A DNA stretch of 64,000 bases from Chitinophagaceae bacterium (GTDB lineage: Bacteria > Bacteroidota > Bacteroidia > Chitinophagales > Chitinophagaceae). Under the pieces are notes generated by a model that did not search any database, was not told where the DNA came from, and saw nothing but the letters and a program-made list of their open reading frames with translations. This document shows positions 18,539 to 27,114 of this stretch, piece by piece (the stretch's first letter is position 1; each line of letters starts with the position of its first letter). The translations under genes and the position numbers were made by a program. Location: positions 248,001 to 312,000 of the forward strand of contig JAFKGR010000004.1 of assembly GCA_017307735.1 (NCBI GenBank). The letters run 5' to 3'.

Positions 18539-20134
18539 CTAATTCTTGCTGATTACCGGTTTTATCATCTGTTCCCTGTGTCCCCGAACGAGCAACATGA
18601 TCGGGATACAGAGAAGAAACAACACTCCGATATAGAGAAAGACATCCATGTAAGACATGACCGCACTTTGCTTGTCCACACTGAATTCGAGCACCTGATG
18701 AGCGCTTTGAAGTGCAACATTTGGTGGCATCCCTTTGGCAAAAAAGCCATGCTGAAGTGCTGATAATCTTTGTTGAACAATTGGGTCTGACGGATCGAGA
18801 TGCCCTATGATATCCATCCTGTGCACGCTATTCTGATGTGAGATATAAGTAGCAATGGCCGCCACACCGAAGGATCCTCCAAGTTGCCGCATCATACCGG
18901 TGAATGCAGCCCCGTCTCCGATTTCTTTTCCATGCAGGGTGGAAAGTGCAAGCGTGGTAATGGGAATAAAAAGCATACTCAGCCCAAGTCCACGCACAAT
19001 CAACGGCCACCAAAAAGCATCTGCAGGAGTGTCGGGTGTGAGTATTTTGTATCCCCAAAAACTATAAATGAAAAATATAGTTAATCCTCCGATGACGATA
19101 TAATTTTCTTTCACACCTTTTTGAAGGATCCAGCCAATAACCGGCATCATTAGCCCTGTGGCAATTCCCGATGGAATGAAAAGCAAGCCTGCATCTTCTG
19201 CAGTCCATCCCAAAATACTTTGTGTATAAAGCGGAACGATGAATGTCGATCCATAAAGCCCGAATCCCAACAGAAAAGATAAAATAGTTCCTATTCTCAA
19301 ATTTCCGTTTTTCAAAACTTTTAAATCTACTACAGGTTGTTTATAAACCATTTCTCTCCAGATAAAGAAAAGAGTGCCGAAAACAAATACCACAGATAAT
19401 GTAACAATGAGGTTATCACTAAACCAATCATCGTCCTGCCCTTTTTCCAAAACGTATTGCAACGACCCGACAGCAATGGACAGAAGAATGATTCCGAGAA
19501 AATCGATATTTCTTGATGCTGTTTTCTCTACGTATTTCGGGCTTTTCACATACCGGAGCGTGAGCAATGTGGCTATGATGCCAACAGGGATGTTGATATA
19601 AAAAATATAGGGCCATGAAAAATTATCCACGATGTAACCGCCAAGCGGAGGCCCTAATGTCGGCCCGATAATGACTCCCAATCCATAGATGGCCTGAGAC
19701 ATTCCTCTCTTTTCAATGGGGTAGCTTTCGGTAATAATGGTTTGAGCCGTTACCAATAATGCACCGCCTCCAATTCCCTGAATGAATCTATAAACTATTA
19801 ACTCCGCAATGCTGTGAGAGTTGCCGCACAGAAATGAAAATATGGTAAAGATGATGATGGAAGCCGCGAAATAATTCCTCCTTCCGAATTGTTGAGAAAG
19901 CCAGGTGGTAAGGGGTATTACAATTACATTGCCTATGGCAAATGCGGTAATTACCCAGCCGACTTCTGAAAGTGTAACACCCAGGTTTCCTTTCATATCG
20001 TTGATAGCGACATTGACAATGGTGGAATCCACAATGGCAAGTAATGCCGCCAATTGTGCAGTAATGGTTACAATGAATCTTCTGAATCCGTATTCAACCA
20101 ATGCATCTTCCGGCCGCGCAATTCTTGAGTTCAT
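18539..20134 (-). CDS. DHA2-family drug:H+ antiporter (EmrB/QacA type)
   Basis: This 531-residue, roughly 14-segment MFS exporter shows the DHA2 marks VDSTIVNVAINDM in the first segment, the motif A region WLSQQFGRRNYF, and motif C in YGLGVIIGPTLGPPLGGYI. A large loop at about 255-270 precedes the second half. With the adjacent membrane-fusion (HlyD/EmrA) and TolC-like proteins it would form a tripartite pump expelling hydrophobic compounds; the substrate cannot be read from sequence. It is last in the tetR–tolC–hlyD–mfs operon, 18 bp after the adaptor gene. Confidence 0.93.
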   Translation of the reverse strand: MNSRIARPEDALVEYGFRRFIVTITAQLAALLAIVDSTIVNVAINDMKGNLGVTLSEVGWVITAFAIGNVIVIPLTTWLSQQFGRRNYFAASIIIFTIFSFLCGNSHSIAELIVYRFIQGIGGGALLVTAQTIITESYPIEKRGMSQAIYGLGVIIGPTLGPPLGGYIVDNFSWPYIFYINIPVGIIATLLTLRYVKSPKYVEKTASRNIDFLGIILLSIAVGSLQYVLEKGQDDDWFSDNLIVTLSVVFVFGTLFFIWREMVYKQPVVDLKVLKNGNLRIGTILSFLLGFGLYGSTFIVPLYTQSILGWTAEDAGLLFIPSGIATGLMMPVIGWILQKGVKENYIVIGGLTIFFIYSFWGYKILTPDTPADAFWWPLIVRGLGLSMLFIPITTLALSTLHGKEIGDGAAFTGMMRQLGGSFGVAAIATYISHQNSVHRMDIIGHLDPSDPIVQQRLSALQHGFFAKGMPPNVALQSAHQVLEFSVDKQSAVMSYMDVFLYIGVLFLLCIPIMLLVRGHREQMIKPVISKN

Positions 20135-20152
20135 TGTTTTACGTTTTTCAAA

Positions 20153-21310
20153 TTATTTTATATGGACATCCACAGTCACATTCATTCCTGGTCTCAGCCT
20201 GGTAAGTAAACTGTCAGACTGATCGTCGAAGATTATTTTGACAGGGATACGCTGAACTACTTTCACAAAATTTCCGGTTGCATTGTCCGGTGGCAATAAG
20301 GAAAACCGCGCTCCGGTTGCCGGAGAAAAAGATGAAACTTCTGCTTTAAAATCATGTTTTGGAAAAGCATCCACATGCACGATCACTTCCTGACCGGGTA
20401 GAATTCTTCCGTACTTGGTTTCCTTAAAGTTGGCAACCACCCATACATTATGTGAACGAACCAGATTAAAAACCTGTTGCCCGGCCTGTACCAGTTGTCC
20501 CGGACGAATGTTGACGGTGGATACGTGCCCGCTGTCAGGAGCGGTTACGTAAGCATAGCTCAAATTGAGTTTTGCATTTTCCAAATCCACTTCTCTCTGT
20601 TTTACCGTGGCTTCTGCAACTTCAATAGTTTGTTGTGTGGCTAAAGATTGTGAAGTGACAGATTTTGTTTGTGAACCGGCCTGTAATTTTTGTTGTTGCA
20701 AAATGGCGAGTTGTTGTTTAGCCAGATCCCGCGCGGCCTGCATCTCTTCAAATTGCTGTTCTGTGATGGAATGATCCTGAATCAGATTTGCATAACGGAC
20801 GTAATCCTGTTGCGCACGTGTCAATTTTATTTGTGCAGCTTCTATTTGTGCATCAATAGTGCTGACGCCCGCCCTGCTGATTGCGATTCCCGAATGTGCG
20901 GCCTGAAAGTTTGCACGGCTTGCATCCACATTGGCTTTTGCTGTTGCCAATGCTGCCTGCGCTTCATCCACTTTTATTTTCAAATCGCGGATATCAATGA
21001 CAAACAAAGTATCCCCTTTATGGACAAACTGATTGTCGCCGACATACACTTTTTGAACATATCCGGATACCCGCGGAATAATTGGAAGGATATCAGCAGA
21101 TATCTGTGCATCATCGGTCGTTGCGTGATGCTGCATCTGTATAATTTTTGAAATGCCAAACCATCCGCCGCCAACAACAAGGATGATCAATATAATGGGG
21201 AAAGTCCTATTCTTTTTCCTTGGTATTTTTTTGGCTGACCCGGATATTGAATCGGGGTTTTGATCTTTCATATTATCTGTTTCTGTTGATTCTGATTGAT
21301 TCATGGCCAT
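20153..21310 (-). CDS. HlyD/EmrA-family periplasmic adaptor
   Basis: From the ATG at 21310 the protein has about 385 residues: a polar N-terminus, one membrane anchor (FPIILIILVVGGGWFGIS), the first lipoyl half (ISADILPIIPRVSGYVQKVYV with GDNQFVHKGDTLFVID), a long alpha-helical coiled hairpin rich in Gln and Ala, and the second lipoyl half and beta-barrel (VTAPDSGHVSTVNIRPGQLV, NFKETKYGRILPGQEV). An open frame runs further upstream to 21421 but overlaps tolC and lacks homology, so 21310 (or the ATG at 21304) is preferred. It bridges the EmrB-like pump and the TolC-like channel. Confidence 0.93.
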   Translation of the reverse strand: MAMNQSESTETDNMKDQNPDSISGSAKKIPRKKNRTFPIILIILVVGGGWFGISKIIQMQHHATTDDAQISADILPIIPRVSGYVQKVYVGDNQFVHKGDTLFVIDIRDLKIKVDEAQAALATAKANVDASRANFQAAHSGIAISRAGVSTIDAQIEAAQIKLTRAQQDYVRYANLIQDHSITEQQFEEMQAARDLAKQQLAILQQQKLQAGSQTKSVTSQSLATQQTIEVAEATVKQREVDLENAKLNLSYAYVTAPDSGHVSTVNIRPGQLVQAGQQVFNLVRSHNVWVVANFKETKYGRILPGQEVIVHVDAFPKHDFKAEVSSFSPATGARFSLLPPDNATGNFVKVVQRIPVKIIFDDQSDSLLTRLRPGMNVTVDVHIK

Positions 21311-21311
21311 T

Positions 21312-22661
21312 CTATTTAAATAATATCCCTGCACTCTGCAATACTTTTGCATAAGAGAGATAGAGATCTGCTTTACCAACCGCCAGATTGATTTCGGATT
21401 GCAAAAGCAAAACATTTGCATCCAGTAAATCGGTTGTATTCAGCAATTGGTTATCAAATTTGTTTTTTGTAATCCTTGCATTTTCTTCGGCCTGTTGAAC
21501 GGCGCTTTGGAAAACGTTTATCTTTTTTTGTTGGAGTAAAAAGTTTTCAAAATTTTTGTTGACCTGCAATTTGATGTCGTCTTCTTTCTGTGCTTCATCT
21601 TCATTGAGCTCGTGGTAACGGGCAAGCGCTTCATCGATCATTGGTTTTGTTTTCCAAAGTGAACTGATGTTATATTTAATTCCTATTCCCACATTAACAG
21701 CATTGGTTATACGGAAAACTTTTGGGATATCCGCGGCAGCATATCCGGCAGTGAGGATAACTGAAGGAACATAGTTGGTGTGCGCGAGTTTAATTCCGGT
21801 TTGTGCAGCCTGTTGCCGCTGTTGGAGTGCAAGAAGATCTTTTCTTCCTGACAAAGAAATCTGCTGCAAATCGGTAATGGTCTGAATATCCTGCGGTAGT
21901 TTGAATTCAGATGAATCCGTAATTAGTTGAGTCTGCTCAGGGAGGCCAATAAGCAGATCCATGTTCATCATTGCGATTTTATGGTTGCTTTGCGCATCCA
22001 AAAGTGAAAGCTCAATGTCCGAAGTTTGTAATTGTGCTTTGAGCCTGTCGTTCCTTGCAAGCAATCCGTTATTTTCCATCCGGATCAGAATGGAATCCCG
22101 AAGCTGTGATTGTGCAAGGTTTTGTTTGATGACTCCGACAACGGCTGACGATTTGTAGAGGTTAACATAAGCTTCCACAGTATTTAAAACAACGGCTTGT
22201 GTGTCGCTCGCTGCATCCAGAGAAGCCGCCTGTTGCAAATATTTTGCGGACTCGATTCCATATTTAATTTTCCCTCCGGTGAATACAGGGAAGTCCACAT
22301 TTGCCAAAGCATACATGGCCTGGTGCACTTTGGGAAATTGCGTTGAGGAATCAACCGGGCCTCCGGATTTGCCGGCCATCATTTTGATATTCGGATTGTT
22401 GAGCCGCAGATAAGAACCGGTTATTGACATGTCGGGTACCCTGTTGTTTTTTGCATCATCCACCTGAGCATTTGCCTGTAGAATGCGGTCGTAAGAAGCA
22501 TGAAGGCGGTGGCTGTTTTTCAGGCCCAATTCTATGGCATCATTCAGGGAAAGGTGCCTGGCTGCGGCCTGACCGAAGGTTAAATTACAAGTTGTACTAA
22601 AAAATACGATTAAAAAAGAGGTGATAAAAATCCAATTATTTTTTGCCTGGTTCGGGTTCAT
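21312..22661 (-). CDS. TolC-family outer membrane efflux channel
   Basis: The 449-residue protein has a signal sequence (WIFITSFLIVFFSTTCNLTFGQ) and two copies of the outer-membrane efflux protein repeat, with HLSLNDAIELGLKNSHRL opening the first. Long helices with DKILQANAQ-like and NLAQSQLRDSILIRMENN stretches fit the periplasmic tunnel. It sits one base downstream of the tetR stop and one base upstream of the adaptor start, so the four genes are certainly one transcriptional unit. Confidence 0.92.
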   Translation of the reverse strand: MNPNQAKNNWIFITSFLIVFFSTTCNLTFGQAAARHLSLNDAIELGLKNSHRLHASYDRILQANAQVDDAKNNRVPDMSITGSYLRLNNPNIKMMAGKSGGPVDSSTQFPKVHQAMYALANVDFPVFTGGKIKYGIESAKYLQQAASLDAASDTQAVVLNTVEAYVNLYKSSAVVGVIKQNLAQSQLRDSILIRMENNGLLARNDRLKAQLQTSDIELSLLDAQSNHKIAMMNMDLLIGLPEQTQLITDSSEFKLPQDIQTITDLQQISLSGRKDLLALQQRQQAAQTGIKLAHTNYVPSVILTAGYAAADIPKVFRITNAVNVGIGIKYNISSLWKTKPMIDEALARYHELNEDEAQKEDDIKLQVNKNFENFLLQQKKINVFQSAVQQAEENARITKNKFDNQLLNTTDLLDANVLLLQSEINLAVGKADLYLSYAKVLQSAGILFK

Positions 22662-22662
22662 C

Positions 22663-23286
22663 TTACTTCACGTTTTGTTTCAATAAATGTGATCTTACGA
22701 GCGCCTTCAGATGAGCATTGACTCTTTCTTTCAACTCTTTGTTCCGAAAAGGGGCGAAAGATGATGGTTTACCCAGGATCTTTTGGCAAATGGTATCGCT
22801 CACCAATAAATAGTGTATGGTGCCGATGATGGTGGTGACGGTTAATCCAATGTCCACTTTTCGGAATTCTCCGCTGCTGATTCCCTCTTTGATAATTTTC
22901 TTGACCGGAGAAATATTCAGCATAATATATTCGCTGATCTTTTCCTTTAGTTCAGGGCGGCGTTTGAGCGCAAGCTCGCTGTGCAGGAGATAGTGGAATT
23001 CCCTGTTTGAAAATTTTCTGTCTATGACCAGGTCAATTACACTTTCAATTTTTTCAATTGCGGTGCGGCTCTGGTCTTTGACCATTTCGGTAAAAATGCC
23101 GTGAAGCCCGGAAAGCCTGTTTTGCAATACAGCATCAAATAACTTTTCCTTTCCACCGAAATAGTAGTTTATCATGGCCACATTTACATCTGCCTTGCCG
23201 GCTATTTCGCGTACTGATGTGTGGTCATAACCTTTTTTGCAAAGGATATTAAATGCACAATCAAGTATTTTTTTCTTCGTATCCAT
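22663..23286 (-). CDS. TetR/AcrR-family repressor of the efflux operon
   Basis: This 207-residue regulator has the N-terminal helix-turn-helix of TetR proteins: ILDCAFNILCKKGYDHTSVREIAGKADVN is followed by VAMINYYFGGKEKLFDAVL (given here as two adjoining blocks). The C-terminal ligand domain is variable, as expected. It is the first gene of the tetR–tolC–hlyD–mfs operon and the upstream region holds several palindromes, so autoregulated repression relieved by a pump substrate is the likely model (inference). Confidence 0.92.
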   Translation of the reverse strand: MDTKKKILDCAFNILCKKGYDHTSVREIAGKADVNVAMINYYFGGKEKLFDAVLQNRLSGLHGIFTEMVKDQSRTAIEKIESVIDLVIDRKFSNREFHYLLHSELALKRRPELKEKISEYIMLNISPVKKIIKEGISSGEFRKVDIGLTVTTIIGTIHYLLVSDTICQKILGKPSSFAPFRNKELKERVNAHLKALVRSHLLKQNVK

Positions 23287-23317
23287 TTTATAAAAGTGGA
23301 CGCAAAGTTAAACGGGT

Positions 23318-23390
23318 GTTTAATATTAAACAACTGTTTAGTTATGAACAGATGTGAAAAATTAACAACTTGTTCCCTGAACAAATGTTC
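23318..23390. promoter_or_regulatory. Palindrome cluster upstream of tetR; candidate operators
   Basis: Four dyads lie within 73 bp of DNA just upstream of the tetR ATG: GTTTAATATTAAAC (23318-23331, perfect), AAACA-AC-TGTTT (23328-23339), TTGTTC-CCT-GAACAA (23370-23384) and GAACA-AA-TGTTC (23379-23390). The nearest is about 30 bp from the start codon, the expected place for a TetR operator. Which one is bound cannot be said. Confidence 0.55.
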
Positions 23391-23536
23391 AAGATGCCTG
23401 ATTAATAAGGCATTCCAGACAGAATGGGGTTAAAGAATAATGAAGAAAATTTTAGTAAAAAAACTTTTCACTTGCAGTCTGTCACGAAAAAGATGGCATT
23501 AAAAGTTTTCTGATCCAATTCGGCTGTGAAGAATTA

Positions 23537-24262
23537 TCAAACCAGCTCTTTATCAAGTTTCAATGCTTTGGGAAACAGAATATTGTTTTCCAGATGAATA
23601 TGCTTGTGCAAATCCACTTCCATTTCTTTCAGAATATTCAGTGTTTCTTTTAAACTGTTATCGGCATAACCGGGAGCTTTGTATTCGCCGGTCATATTTC
23701 CAATTTTTCGCAAAGCCGCAGCCTGGTTGGTATGCTCATGCATGAGCATGTCCACCGGATTTTCCACCGATTTGGTAGCGGGCGGCCTTACAAAAGCTTT
23801 GTTGTTCTTTTTGGCATCGGCCATTTTGCGGATGTAAGGAAAAAGAATGAGTTCTTCTTTTTTCTGGTGCATAGCCAGCCATCCGGCCACCTGGCCGAAA
23901 AAACTTTGTATTTCTTTCAGCTCCGGATGTTGTTCACCATGTTCATTGCATGCTTTTTCCAGAGCGGGTTTCACAATCTGAATTTGCTTGTCGGCTTTTC
24001 TGTGATAGTTTTTGACAATGTATTCTGAAAGGACGCCCGGATCCCACGAATTGAAATTTGTATCTCCCTCTGACTTGTCGTCGTGTGCATTTTCAATTTC
24101 ACTCAAAAGCGTTTGTACATCGATGTTACTTTCTTTGGCAGCTTCTTCTAATGTGCGTTTGCCACCGTTGTAAAAATCTATTTTGTAATTTTCAAAAACT
24201 CCCCACGCGGGATATTTTTCGGCAACTATCTGGCCGATTGGCTTCTTTTCTGCATTTTCCAT
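23537..24262 (-). CDS. ric: Ric/ScdA-like di-iron protein (DUF542 plus hemerythrin-like domain)
   Basis: Ric (YtfE, ScdA) proteins repair iron-sulfur clusters damaged by nitric oxide or peroxide. From the ATG at 24262 the protein has 241 residues. The N-terminal DUF542 part reads KPIGQIVAEKYPAWGVFENY then KIDFYNGGKRTLEEAAKE; family members normally have Cys-Cys where this protein has Tyr-Asn. The C-terminal four-helix domain has the iron ligands in NYHRKADKQ, EHGEQHPELKEI, AMHQKKEELILFPYI, MLMHEHTNQAA and HKHIHLENNILFPKAL. It is monocistronic; a nitrate-respiration region lies about 9 kb away, which fits a role against nitrosative stress. A start at TTG 24271 is possible but unlikely. Confidence 0.88.
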   Translation of the reverse strand: MENAEKKPIGQIVAEKYPAWGVFENYKIDFYNGGKRTLEEAAKESNIDVQTLLSEIENAHDDKSEGDTNFNSWDPGVLSEYIVKNYHRKADKQIQIVKPALEKACNEHGEQHPELKEIQSFFGQVAGWLAMHQKKEELILFPYIRKMADAKKNNKAFVRPPATKSVENPVDMLMHEHTNQAAALRKIGNMTGEYKAPGYADNSLKETLNILKEMEVDLHKHIHLENNILFPKALKLDKELV

Positions 24263-24772
24263 GATTCGCAAAATTACACCTGCGCTATAATTATTCTTTT
24301 TATTCGCTTACTCAATCGGGAAAAAATGTTTTATCTCATTTGAAAACTTTTATAATGGTATTCTTCTTACAGTTTTTATAGTCGAATAATTAAACCTGTT
24401 TTATTTGCGGTACCGGTTTATAAAAGTGGATTCATTAAGTGTTTTTCATTTCACCACTTTTTTGAATTCTCCAAACGGAAAATTTAATAATTCCCGGATG
24501 TTATAAATTGATCCGGACTATTATTCCTGTCGTGATGGTTCTTTTAAAGACGGAGTCTTCTTTTTCAATTCTTAGGATAGTGGGATGATTTTGGTTTACC
24601 GGAACACATGCAACCGGCTATTCCATCAAAAAACAACTTAATTGGCTAAAAATGCGCAAAATTTCCCATTTTTTGAACGATTTATCCTAACATGAACCAC
24701 CGTTCTGAGAGTAATTTTATTCCGGTTAAATAAAATAATTGTTTGTTCCACTCACTTTAAAAATGAATTGCC
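24263..24772. other. 510-bp intergenic region with a repeated promoter-like element
   Basis: This AT-rich stretch separates the Ric-like gene (-) from the small membrane protein (+). I find no reading frame of note. Its main content is one copy of a 46-bp element (24649-24694) that recurs upstream of the secreted protein at 25222. Confidence 0.6.
24649..24694 (+). promoter_or_regulatory. Shared 46-bp upstream element, copy A
   Basis: Without gaps this segment matches 25115-25160: AAAATGCGC is identical, 5 of the next 7 bases agree, CCCATTTTTTGA is identical, and CCTA reappears at the same distance 9 bp later. It lies 78 bp before the ATG of the 50-residue protein. Conserved spacing of TTTTTTGA and CCTA suggests a promoter with an upstream regulator site; the sigma factor and regulator are unknown. 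Confidence 0.55.
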
Positions 24773-24925
24773 ATGGACAAAATTCTTTTAGTTGCCATCG
24801 GAATGTTATTGATCTTGTTTTTCGTTTCCCTTTTTCAAAAGGAGGAAACCGATTCTTCAGATGGTATGAATATTACCCGCAAAAAGGAGACTTTCATCCA
24901 CATCGAAAATCAGGATATCTATTAA
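24773..24925 (+). CDS. Small single-pass membrane protein, 50 residues
   Basis: The frame begins MDKILLVAIGMLLILFFVSL, a clear membrane segment, and continues with a charged tail (FQKEETDSSD, GMNITRKKET, FIHIENQDIY). An alternative overlapping frame (24739-25026) lacks an ATG start and looks non-coding. Support comes from the hydrophobic-then-charged layout and from the 46-bp element upstream, shared with the gene at 25222. No family is recognised. The hydrophobic start followed by FQKEE resembles small subunits of membrane complexes, but this is not evidence of function. Confidence 0.5.
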   Translation: MDKILLVAIGMLLILFFVSLFQKEETDSSDGMNITRKKETFIHIENQDIY

Positions 24926-25114
24926 AAAGGAATCGGCATTCGCCGTTGGAAAATAGAAATTCCGGCGGAAAAATGGTATTCTTTTGCCGGGTTATTCTCT
25001 CAAAAAATATTATAACCTTTTTGTAAAAGGGTGTCAATTGTTTGAGGAAGTTTAAAGTCTGGTAAAAAGTTATTCCTGAATCCTGAATTCATTTTGTACT
25101 ACTGAAATCAGCTT

Positions 25115-25160
25115 AAAATGCGCTAAAATTCCCATTTTTTGACGGGAAATTCCTATCAAA
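25115..25160 (+). promoter_or_regulatory. Shared 46-bp upstream element, copy B
   Basis: The second copy of the element at 24649-24694, here 61 bp before the ATG at 25222. Identical blocks are AAAATGCGC, CCCATTTTTTGA and CCTA, all in register. The leader that follows is A-rich (ttaaaacaaa before ATG), as is usual for strongly translated Bacteroidota genes. Confidence 0.55.
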
Positions 25161-25221
25161 TCGCCTTGCCTCACCTATAAATTCGCTTTTGCTTTTATCG
25201 TTCAAAAAAAATTAAAACAAA

Positions 25222-26016
25222 ATGAAAAAATTATCAATCATTATCGCACTCGGACTTGTGTCTTCCTTATTCCTTTCACAAAAAGCAGTTGCACAGGAAG
25301 AGCCATTTATAACATTGGAATACATGCACGTAAAACCGGGCAACAGCAACGAATACCTGCAGGTAGAAAATTTCTGGCGACACATACACCTTGCCCGGCA
25401 GAAAGCCGGAGAAATCCTCGGGTGGTCAGTGTGGGAAGTAGTGGCTCCATACAAGTCAGATGCACCTTATCAGTATGTTGTGCTGACGGTATATCCCCAT
25501 TTTAGCAATTTTCTTCATTCGGATGAAGGGATAGATATTTCCAAAGTGTTCCCAAATGCTTCCAGAGATTCTTTAAGCAGGATGTTTGCCAAAACCCAGG
25601 AAGTACGCGAAATGGTGAAGCGCGATATTTTCGCCGCCGAGGAGCATGCCGGCAAAACAGTGGGAGATTCCATTAATTATTTGATGGCTACTTATTTAAA
25701 AGTGACGCCCGACAAAGAACAGTCTTTTCAATCCTTTATGAAAGACCACTGGATACCGGTTATTAATAAGACTGTAAAAGGCGGTTTTACAACTTTTTGG
25801 TGGCTTGGAGACCTGATGTTTCATGAGGGTGCAAATACTCCTTACAATTACATTTCGGTTGTGAATTGGGGCAGAGACAACATGTTTGATGTAGAGCCTC
25901 CGTTTGCCCAATACCAAAAAGAAGATCCGGCTGCTTTTGAAGGTTACAAATGGAGCACAAGGCAACAAAGGGTGTTGCTTCATAAAGTAGTATCGTTAAC
26001 AGGTCCTGCAAAATAA
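25222..26016 (+). CDS. Secreted protein with two ferredoxin-like (ABM-type) repeats
   Basis: The 264-residue protein carries a signal peptide (MKKLSIIIALGLVSSLFLSQ, cleaved near AVAQ). The mature part shows two similar halves: ITLEYMHVKPGNSNEYLQVE...HWSVWEVVAPYKSD-like text with YQYVVLTVYPHFSNF, and YLMATYLKVTPDKEQSFQSF with YNYISVVNWGR. This resembles a duplicated dimeric alpha/beta-barrel (antibiotic-biosynthesis-monooxygenase-like) fold, but I do not recognise a named family. Tryptophans and aromatic residues are frequent. It shares its upstream element with the small membrane gene. A perfect palindrome follows at 26108-26140. The function is unknown; periplasmic localisation is the firmest inference. 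Confidence 0.7.
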   Translation: MKKLSIIIALGLVSSLFLSQKAVAQEEPFITLEYMHVKPGNSNEYLQVENFWRHIHLARQKAGEILGWSVWEVVAPYKSDAPYQYVVLTVYPHFSNFLHSDEGIDISKVFPNASRDSLSRMFAKTQEVREMVKRDIFAAEEHAGKTVGDSINYLMATYLKVTPDKEQSFQSFMKDHWIPVINKTVKGGFTTFWWLGDLMFHEGANTPYNYISVVNWGRDNMFDVEPPFAQYQKEDPAAFEGYKWSTRQQRVLLHKVVSLTGPAK

Positions 26017-26107
26017 GGGTTTGATGGGGATATCGGAAGTGTTTATTCTTTTGTCAAAACTAAACACACTCTCATATCGGTTCGGAACCGAAGGGGTGAG
26101 ATCAAAG

Positions 26108-26140
26108 AAACCTATAAGGTTTCCAAAACCTTATAGGTTT
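26108..26140. repeat. Perfect palindrome, copy 1 (15-bp arms)
   Basis: AAACCTATAAGGTTT and AAACCTTATAGGTTT are perfect reverse complements separated by CCA. The same arms recur at 27115-27147 with CGG between them. The pair brackets the diheme cytochrome gene. The form fits a dispersed REP-like palindrome that may also act as a terminator, although no T-run follows. Confidence 0.8.
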
Positions 26141-26213
26141 GAGCTTTACTAACCCGGGAACAGGGATTGCGTTTTGCCAGCAGCCTTATTTTAAAAACAC
26201 CATTTTAAAATAA

Positions 26214-27095
26214 ATGAATTTCATTATGAAAAGGAAAACGTTACTAAAGCGAACCGGTCCTGCTATTGTGATTCTGATATTGGCAGCGCTGTCAATATTT
26301 TATTTATGGTCAAACGCCATTATTAACAGGGCTTATCCGGTTCCTCTTGCCAATGTATATGTACCCACGGATTCTGCATCTGTAAAAGAGGGTGAAAGGT
26401 TATTGCACATAGAACATTGCAGCGATTGCCATGGCGCCCGGCTGACCGGCCAGATATTTTCCGATGCCGAACCGCTGGCAACTTTGGTGGCTCCGAACCT
26501 GACACAAATTATTCCAACTTATTCCAATGCAGAAATAGAAAGGTTATTGCGCGACGGGGTGAAAAAAGACGGTAGATCAATATTCGTAATGCCGTCTTAC
26601 ATGTTCAGACAATTGAAAGAAGAATCTATTTTGAAAATAATTGCTTACCTGCGTACATTACAACCGCTTCCTAACACACCGGGATTGCCACGGGAGAGTA
26701 CATTCCATTTTTCATGGCGGTTGAAACTGATTGAAGGAAAGATACAATCAACTGCATCCATGATCAATCCGAATTCTCCAAGATTGTACATTCCGAAGGA
26801 TACTATGCAGATTTCTTTTGGCAGGTATCTCGCCATGACTGCCTGTACTGCGTGCCACGGTCAAAATTTAAAAGGCGAGGAAGGTTTCTCTCCTGATCTG
26901 ATCATAGCTTCTGCCTATTCGGAAAAGGATTTTTTCAGGCTGATACGTACAGGAACAGCGCTTGGCGACAGAAAAGATATAGGCATGATGAGCAGAGTTG
27001 CCAAAAACAACCTCAGCTATCTGAACGACCAGGAGATCAGCAGCATTTATGCTTATCTCAAAACCAAACCGACATTGAAAGATGAACAACATTAA
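26214..27095 (+). CDS. Membrane-anchored diheme c-type cytochrome
   Basis: The 293-residue protein has an N-terminal anchor (PAIVILILAALSIFYLW, about residues 16-32) and two heme-binding CxxCH sites: HCSDCHGARL (Cys69, Cys72, His73) and ACTACHGQNLKGEEGFSP in the C-terminal half. Each domain ends with a methionine-bearing loop (FVMPSYMFRQL, IGMMSRVAKNN) that could give the sixth ligand. It should pass electrons in the periplasm, but the partner is unknown. Starts at 26214 (MNFIMKRK) and 26226 (MKRK) are both possible. It is flanked on both sides by the same perfect palindrome. Confidence 0.9.
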   Translation: MNFIMKRKTLLKRTGPAIVILILAALSIFYLWSNAIINRAYPVPLANVYVPTDSASVKEGERLLHIEHCSDCHGARLTGQIFSDAEPLATLVAPNLTQIIPTYSNAEIERLLRDGVKKDGRSIFVMPSYMFRQLKEESILKIIAYLRTLQPLPNTPGLPRESTFHFSWRLKLIEGKIQSTASMINPNSPRLYIPKDTMQISFGRYLAMTACTACHGQNLKGEEGFSPDLIIASAYSEKDFFRLIRTGTALGDRKDIGMMSRVAKNNLSYLNDQEISSIYAYLKTKPTLKDEQH

Positions 27096-27114
27096 AATAA
27101 AATGATTCACCAGA

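Noticed and set aside
24739..25026. 95-codon frame overlapping the small membrane protein
   Set aside because: It lacks an ATG start and is rich in His, Arg and Phe with no domain; the shorter frame at 24773 has a clear membrane segment.
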